From the NCBI GenBank assembly GCA_020631735.1, contig CM036160.1:117286680-117350679 (forward strand): DNA of 64,000 bases, written 5' to 3'. Numbering within the stretch: the first letter of the stretch is position 1; each line of letters begins with the position of its first letter. Of the stretch, positions 57,441-64,000 are shown in pieces. The position numbers and the translations under genes are program-made. Source of the DNA: Saccharum officinarum (taxonomy: Eukaryota > Streptophyta > Magnoliopsida > Poales > Poaceae). The notes beneath the pieces were generated by a model, which was given only the letters and a program-made list of their open reading frames with translations, was not told the DNA's origin and did no database searches.

Positions 57441-57645
57441 TTAGACAAATTAGAGCCCGTGGAAATAACAAACTTGTCGTCATATGGTCGTCTGATCGAG
57501 CAGCGTACGACAAGATTTCGTACGAAAGCAAACAAACATGGATTTTAATTTCGAAATGGAGAAAAACGTGTTCGCGAGGACGTCAAGGTCGGCGAAAGAA
57601 TCAGCGGGCGTCAGGGGGAGCCTTATGTTATGTCCCCATTTGTCG

Positions 57646-57735
57646 TGAACGAACCACGATATTATTATTAGGGCTTAGGGGCATATGGAGTGAACAAACC
57701 ACGATATTATTATTAGGGCTTAGGGGCATATGGAA
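57646..57735. repeat. 45-bp direct tandem duplication
   Basis: Two adjacent 45-base units begin TGAAC(G/A)AACCACGATAT and contain TATTATTAGGGCTTAGGGG. They differ at only two positions, so the duplication is recent. Confidence 0.9.
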
Positions 57736-58480
57736 ATTCAGGGTCTGTATGGTTGGCGGCCAAAATTTACTACGTTTAATCTTCGGTAAACTGTAGCTGT
57801 CACAGAAAGTGTGGCGAGCAAAATCGAAACAAAACTTATGACAAGTTATGGCATGAAAATGAGCCTATGACATGTGGGGCAGGGTGCTAGGAAAGTTTGG
57901 CGTGCTATAATTGTAACAGTGAACCAAACAGCTGCCGAAGAAACTGTGGCATGACCAACCTTTGGCATGGCAATTTTCAGGCTCGGCGGCACCTCAGAAA
58001 AAGATATGCAACTCTGACTAATGTCGACATATCGTGCTTTGACGCTGCACCACCACATAAAAAACATGCTCTCGTAAAACAGATTACTTGGAAGCTAAGC
58101 CAGGATTTCTTAACTAACATATGAGACACGACCTTTGACTCTTATAACAAAACAAAATTTGTATACATGCTACTCGTACATATAAATGTCATAGCCATTC
58201 TTGACTTTGGGTCTCCTATGCGCAAAGCGCCCGCACAATCGGCTTGCCCCTCTTGCAGGTTGCTCCAACCTTCGACAGATGCATGGCAGTCCTATGTTGC
58301 ACTACTGCCGCTCGAGCTAAGTGCTAGAATTGGGGACGATGTCAGTTGAAAGCTCGAGCTAAGCATTAGAATTGAAAACGATGTCGGTTGAAAATTAGTG
58401 GGAACATGCGGGCGTTGTGGTGACTTAGGGCTTATTAGACCAGAATAGAGGCCGTCTCTTTCATGTCTATGAAGCCCCAC
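57736..58480. other. intergenic, nothing recognised
   Basis: Mixed-composition DNA. Small open frames on both strands carry no domain signature. No transposon ends were identified. Confidence 0.35.
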
Positions 58481-59221
58481 TAGGCATGTATGTTTGGTTG
58501 GGGAGGTTGGAGTGGTTGGAGCGGGTTGGACCCGTTTTTGGAAGTGTTTGGTTAACAAAGTACTGGGTTGGGGTTATCCCAGGGAGGGAATATTCTGCTG
58601 AGATGCAGGTTCCCTTGTCCCTCAGAATCGGAGAAACCGGGGCGATCCACTTCTAGTGGCCACATGAAGATGCGTGGAGGAGCGGTGGTAGTCGCAGCGG
58701 CTGCGCGGAGGAGGAACGCTGGTGCGCTCGCAGGCGTGGAAAAGCAACGCCGTTGGCATCGCGAGTGCAAAGGAGCAGCGTGGGGGAGCGGCGATGGAGG
58801 CCTCGCAGGCGCAGAGGGAGCAGCGCCGGCAGTCTCACGAGCGCAGAGGATGCGGCCAGCATCTGATCGAGCGCAGGGGATGCGGCCATCATCTACGCGA
58901 GCGAGCTGGATCCGTGCGAGTAGGGGGTCACGGCGGCCGCCGCCGCATCGGCATGGACAAGCAGAGGGCGCAGCGTCCGTATGCAAGCAAAGCAGCAGCA
59001 GCCGTAACCGGAGAAGAGAGAAGAGGGCAAGGAAGGAGTCCGCTAATGACACGTGACCCCTAGGTGTTAGCTTCCCAACCCTTCCAACCTGCACTTCAAT
59101 CAAAGAAAAAACTTGGGATGGACCTAACCCTCTATCCAAACAAGAATTGGGTTCATCACATCCCAAAAACAGGGTTAGGTCCAACCCATCCCTTCTCGTC
59201 CTATAACCAAACACATGCTAA
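58481..59221. mobile_element. putative TIR element with GC-rich filler
   Basis: The left end TAGGCATGTATGTTTGGTTG and inverted right end TTAGCATGTGTTTGGTTA are similar. Sub-terminal GGGTTGGACC / GGTCCAACCC motifs also mirror each other. The GC-rich middle (58660-59060) has open frames on both strands without domains and may be captured host sequence. No certain target duplication was found. Confidence 0.45.
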
Positions 59222-60813
59222 GAGAATAACTTCAGTCCATGCCTGTTGATTTGTTGTGTGTTGGCCTAAACTGGTTCGTAATGAGTACTTGTTTGTCTTT
59301 AACCTACAATCACTCAACATTTCTTGTGCTCACGTGACGAAAACTTCGTGGGCTTGGGGAGAAGGGCTATAGGGGCTCAATGGCGGTGGGGGGCTCGCTT
59401 GAGCCCGTCACCGCCATCTCACCCCGGCACTAGATCCAGCACTAACCACAACAGTGGCTGTAACATCCTGAGGGCAATACCAGTGACCTCCTCACTTCTC
59501 AAAAGTTGAGCACGCCAGAACAAAGTGTTCAGCCTGAGCAATATAGGAGCCTGAGCAATGTAGGGTACTATAACCAAAGTTGAATGGCTTTCCTCAGGCT
59601 ATAAGTGAGGACTGTATATATAATAAGCCTTCGAGCTAGAGTCCAAGCTCGTCCCATTACTAAGTTGTTTCAGGCTCAGAGCCTAGTTAGTCATCGAGAG
59701 TGATTGTTAGGTGCCTCTTTGCTCTAAAAGGCTTAACACCGTCCATAATTGAATTGAACTTAAGCACGCTGAAATTTCTAAACGAGTCAGTATAACATCG
59801 GAACACAGCTTACTATAGATATTTTCTCCACTGTTTAAATGTATAGTAGTCTAGTCGCCTAGTCCATTTGATTAAACAGCAGTGGCACAGAGGGGTGGGG
59901 CGAGCATGGGCATATGCCCCTCTAAGCTTGCATGTATATAGTATATAACTATATACTAACACTCTTTATTAGTTCTACTAGTTTTAGAGATTATAGATAC
60001 AAATATCTTCTCAATTAAGGTAATAAAAGTTCAACTAGAAATAAAATATATCTTCTTATTATCTTTTTCTCAAGTTCTGTCCCTTGATTGTACAATTCTA
60101 TATGACCAGATAAAATAAATATGATGCGAACCGTTGCTTTAATGAACAATATCGTTTTTTATCTTGAATTTAGACAGTTCACACTTGTCCAAGACAAAGA
60201 AAAGAAACAAATTAAAGATGCTTTGTAGTTGTTCAAGCCAACATCAAGGTCAATACTTTGTTTTAAGTCAACACCAATGTCTGACATTTTAAGAATTTTA
60301 ATAGACATTTACTGGACTACCCCCTTGTCTGAATCCTAGCTGATAAATAAACAGGCATTAAAGTTAAACCTGTGGTAGGGCTCTGAACTTGAGCTACTGT
60401 GGTTTGGCTATACAGAATCACCATTATATTCGTGTATAAAATGTAAAAAGCCTCATTGAGCTACAAAACCACTGCATTCCGGTTCCATGGAAAGTATACA
60501 AGCAGGTTCTGATAGATGTACTGTACAATAATTAACAAAAAAAACTAGCTAGAAGTAAAATGCTATTTTTTGGACAATGAATATAGTTCGCTTTGTCGGG
60601 ATCGATCTTCCTTTACAAAAGAATCCACAACTTTTGGCTCGTCGAGCCTTTTATGATGAGCCGATCGTGTTGCATGTGAACGAAGAATCGCTCAGTCCCA
60701 CACTCCCACTGCCCCACTCGTCAACTCTCCAAAAGGTATAAAGAGAGTCGGTCCGTCCATCCTCGGCAGTCGGTCGTATGCTGCGGTTTGACCAGAATCG
60801 TACTATCTGTCTA
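59222..60813. other. AT-rich intergenic DNA
   Basis: No gene, RNA or complete transposon was recognised. A short repeated phrase GCCTGAGCAAT occurs twice near 59530-59560, and a CAGTGGCACAGAGG motif at 59880 resembles one hAT end without a partner. Confidence 0.35.
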
Positions 60814-61045
60814 TTCTCTCCGTCCCTTTATATCTGTCGCCGTTGGTGTACATACCACAAGTTTAACTCGATTTATAAAAAATACGTGCAACATTTATAT
60901 CTCCAAATAAATTTATTAAAAACTAGATTCAAAATTCTTTCTAATGATACTAATTATGTACTATAAATATTAATATTTTTATTACATATTTAGTCAAAGT
61001 TGTTTCTCAGGAAGCGTAAAATATAGATATTCAGGACAAAGGGAG
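60814..61045. mobile_element. Stowaway MITE, diverged
   Basis: The start TTCTCTCCGTCCCTTTAT and inverted end CTCCCTTTGTCC are flanked by TA at 60812-60813 and 61046-61047. It is AT-rich in the middle and noncoding. Confidence 0.7.
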
Positions 61046-61825
61046 TATACGTGACGACTGAGTAGGACTTCCAAAACGCAGGAACCCATGGCGAGTGTGC
61101 GAGCAGAGCCCACCGATGCAATGCAAAAGAGGCGTACCCACGCAAGCAGTCATGATACGATTCCCCCCGTCTGTGGACTGTGTGGGCATCTTCAACTTCA
61201 AGGTGGACCTCTCTTCAGTTACCTCTCTTTTCTTTTCCCCCTTGGAGACCTTGTGGTACAATTTCCATGAAAAGCAGTCCTCCTGCTTGCTGTAATACAC
61301 AACACAAGCTGCCTGCGTTCAGATGCGACCTTGCGCTCAGACCTGGTTTGGTAGAGGCCACGCACGCGCTCAGACACGCGGATCCACCATCCACCCACCG
61401 CTTTTTCGCTTTACGACGGCGGTCTTCGACGGGGACGGGGGACATTCCAGGCCTGACGCCACTCGCGTCTGCCGGCGGGCGCCCCACTGGCCTTTCTATC
61501 CTCCGTCTCCGTGTTGGCAGCATCACCGCGTCTAGAAACTTCATGGAGTGCCCTTCGATCGAGTGCGGGCGGCGGGGCGGGTGCACGCCCACCACACGTC
61601 CACACGCATGCCCGGCGGAGGCGTGCGCGACGCGCCTGCCCTTCCCGAATGCCCCGATACCCTACGGGCTACTACGGCCCCCGCTCCTCTTCGCTTCGAA
61701 GTAAATTTTGGACGCGAGACCGCCGCAGCAAAGGCGTCACGCCTCACGCGTCAGTAGTAGTCGCGTTGGAGTATGGCGTCGTCAACATGGGCGGCTGCCG
61801 TCGCTGACCTGACGGGCAAATATCC

Positions 61826-61952
<127 letters not shown>

Positions 61953-62294
61953 CACAGAAAATTATGGTCAAAGTTGCTGCCTAAAGGCACACAAAATGTA
62001 AAAGAACACGAGTTCTACCGGCAGTCCTTAATTAATTACAGTCAAGCCTCGCGGTAACCCTGTAGGAGTACCTTTCTATGGTCAGTGGACAAGTCACGCT
62101 ACAACTTCCCTTTACAACATGTATAGTAATGGACTTATAGCCAAGCTAGTCAGCATTTTTGTTGACGTGGAGAAGAGATGAGAGAAAAGAGAAGAGAGCT
62201 GGGCTCTCATGCAAACAGCAAGCTGGACATGGAACCATAAACATCTGTGGGCATAAACAAAAGTGTATGTGAGAAGAAATAAAAAAAGAAAGTA

Positions 62295-62374
<80 letters not shown>
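62295..62374. repeat. (AAT)n microsatellite, about 26 units
   Basis: Uninterrupted AAT trinucleotide run of about 80 bases, responsible for a poly-isoleucine open frame on the minus strand. Confidence 0.97.
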
Positions 62375-62375
<1 letters not shown>

Positions 62376-63125
62376 CTTTTCTAAAACCAAATAGAAGACA
62401 ACTATTGTATAACTTGGCTCTTATAACTTAACTTATAGCTCAATTATTGACCACGGTCTTAAGCCAACGTCACTGTCGACGCGTTCGTGCCCGTGCGACA
62501 GCAGTGTGAACCAGTGGTGGCTGGTGAACCGCTGTTTTTCCAGTTGAAGATCCCCCACAACCCCAACCCGGGGAGGATTTAGCAAGTGGTGAAATTATAC
62601 AGTATGGTGACAAGTCCAGGCCTAATTCGGAAAGCAAGGAGACAAATTCAAAGACCACTACCCAAGCAAAGCTACTAGTTGCCCCTTTCTCTTTCTCATC
62701 TGCTCCCCGTGCAGTCAGCAATTCAGCGTCATACAGGTACTTAGCAATTAAAAAAAGTTGAACTCAAGCCACAACCGATAAACCCAAGCTCCGTTGTCTG
62801 ACGAATTGAGCAGTGTGGTGTCCAGTAAACGCAGGGATTTAATCCATTCAAATGCCAGGCCCGGGCGCAACAACGACAGCCGGTAGCAGCGGTTGGCGTG
62901 CTCGTCGTCGCCTACATGCGGGCCTCGGGCCATTAGATAACTTGCGATAAGTGTCAAAGATTTTGTCTCTTATTCTCTGCTTACTTCACCTCTCCCCGTG
63001 GAGAACCAGAGCAAGAGAGCGCACGCGCGTGTGGATGTGGAGGCTGCTCGCCGCTCGGCACGTCGTCCCCGTCGCCGGTGCTTCCGCTTCGCCTCGGTGT
63101 CTTCCATGATTCGGGAAGCAAGGCC

Positions 63126-64000
63126 ATGTCTCCCCTGCTCCTCGGATTCCTCGTCCTGCTCCTCGTCGCAGGTTAGGATTCGGCGCTCCATGCCACCCCA
63201 CCCGCCCCCTGTTCCTGCTCTCTTCTGTTTCTTCAGCTGCCGTATTCCCCCGCGTGGGAATCGAATTCCGCGTCTAACTGTGGTGTGGTGATCGCGTGTC
63301 CTCCTGAAGGCGAGGTGGTGTCCACCGGCGCGCAGAGCAACGGCGACAAGGAGGTGCTGGTGGAGCTCAAGCGCTTCCTGCAGGACAACAACAGGGTGAA
63401 CCGCGGCGCCTACGACGCGTGGCAGGAGTCCGACGCGTCGCCGTGCGGGTGGGCCGGTGTGCGGTGCGACAACGCGTCCGGCCGCGTCACGTCGCTGGAC
63501 CTGTCCCGCTCCAGCATCTCCGGCCCGGCGTTCGGCAGCTTCTCGCGGCTGCCCGCGCTCGCCAAGCTCGACCTCTCCGACAACACCATCTGCTCGCCCG
63601 GCGACATCGGCCAATGCCGCGGCCTCGTGCGCCTCAACCTCTCCCACAACCTCATCAACGGCTCGCTGGACCTGTCCGGCCTCACCAGGCTGCAGACGCT
63701 CGACTTGTCGGGGAACCGGCTGTCGGGCGGCGTCGCGGCCAACTTCACGGCGATGTGCGCCGCCGACCTCGCCGTTTTCAACGTCTCCACCAACGGGCTC
63801 ACGGGCAATATCACCGGCATGTTCGACGGCTGCGCCAGGCTCGAGTACGTCGACCTCAGCTCGAACAACTTCACCGGCGAGCTGTGGCCCGGCGTCGCGA
63901 GGTTCAGGCAGTTCAGCGTCGCCGAGAACAATCTCACCGGGAGCGTCCCGCCGGCCACGTTCCCGGACGGCTGCAGGCTCGAATCTTTGGACCTGTCAGC
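63126..64000 (+). CDS. LRR receptor-like kinase, At1g74360/NILR1-like (5' part, runs off window)
   Basis: Exon 1 (63126-63171) encodes a signal peptide MSPLLLGFLVLLLVAG, and a phase-1 GT-AG intron joins it to exon 2 at 63310, which stays open to the window end. The LRR N-terminal cap has DKEVLVELKRFLQDN and the paired cysteines SPCGWAGVRCDN. Successive plant-type LRRs follow (LTxLDLSxNxIxG pattern): LAKLDLSDNTI, LVRLNLSHNLING, LQTLDLSGNRLSG, LEYVDLSSNNFTGEL. NLS/NVS/NFT sites suggest glycosylation. The spacing and wording match the At1g74360 (NILR1) branch, plasma-membrane receptor kinases acting in pattern-triggered immunity to nematode signals in Arabidopsis. The kinase domain lies beyond position 64000, so function is inferred only. 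Confidence 0.88.

Noticed and set aside
59880..60405. Possible hAT element starting CAGTGGCACAGAGGGG
   Set aside because: A candidate right end (GAGCTACTG near 60403) does not match well and the flanks show no 8-bp duplication.
61180..61704. 174-codon plus-strand open frame
   Set aside because: Open in several frames on both strands, Arg/Pro/Ala-rich with no domain; GC composition is a sufficient explanation.
62112..62390. Poly-isoleucine membrane-like protein on the minus strand
   Set aside because: Pure translation of the AAT microsatellite.

Overview
This is a stretch of nuclear DNA from a grass (Poaceae). The evidence is the intron-rich genes with GT-AG junctions, GC-rich first exons and promoters, young Ty1/copia LTR retrotransposons primed by initiator-Met tRNA, and many Stowaway, Harbinger-like, hAT and MULE-type miniature elements, plus a truncated SINE that looks like the grass Au family. 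The species cannot be named from the sequence alone.

Layout, left to right. (1) 30-2416, plus strand: a coiled-coil protein gene. (2) 4134-10924, plus: a complete 8-coding-exon SCAPER homologue (about 1608 aa) with a 5' leader intron. (3) 12222-40726, minus: a 25-exon homologue of the annealing helicase/endonuclease ZRANB3 (SNF2 ATPase plus C-terminal HNH). It runs convergent with SCAPER. It is inflated to 28.5 kb by three copia elements in introns (14118-19759, 26940-32713, 33213-37650), each with a 5-bp target duplication. A 567-bp hAT element also sits inside coding exon 1, and a one-base homopolymer excess breaks exon 14. (4) 42705-43450, minus: an EID1-like (EDL) F-box gene with a one-base frameshift in a C/G run. 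(5) 46298-50767, minus: a five-exon SpoU/TrmH-type RNA 2'-O-methyltransferase with a probable organelle transit peptide. (6) About 50.9-63 kb: gene-poor DNA made largely of nested and miniature transposons and microsatellites. (7) 63126-64000, plus: the 5' part of an LRR receptor-like kinase most like At1g74360/NILR1, cut by the window end.

No operon-like or single-pathway logic links these genes; they are ordinary plant housekeeping and regulatory genes. The most interesting structure is the ZRANB3-like locus. Three near-pristine copia insertions, one carrying a nested hAT element, lie in its introns. A perfectly bounded hAT insertion lies in exon 1, and removing it restores the reading frame exactly. 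It could also be spliced out in frame by a GT donor just upstream and an AG inside the target-site duplication, which would make it a candidate transposon-born intron. No CRISPR array, rRNA or convincing tRNA gene was seen.
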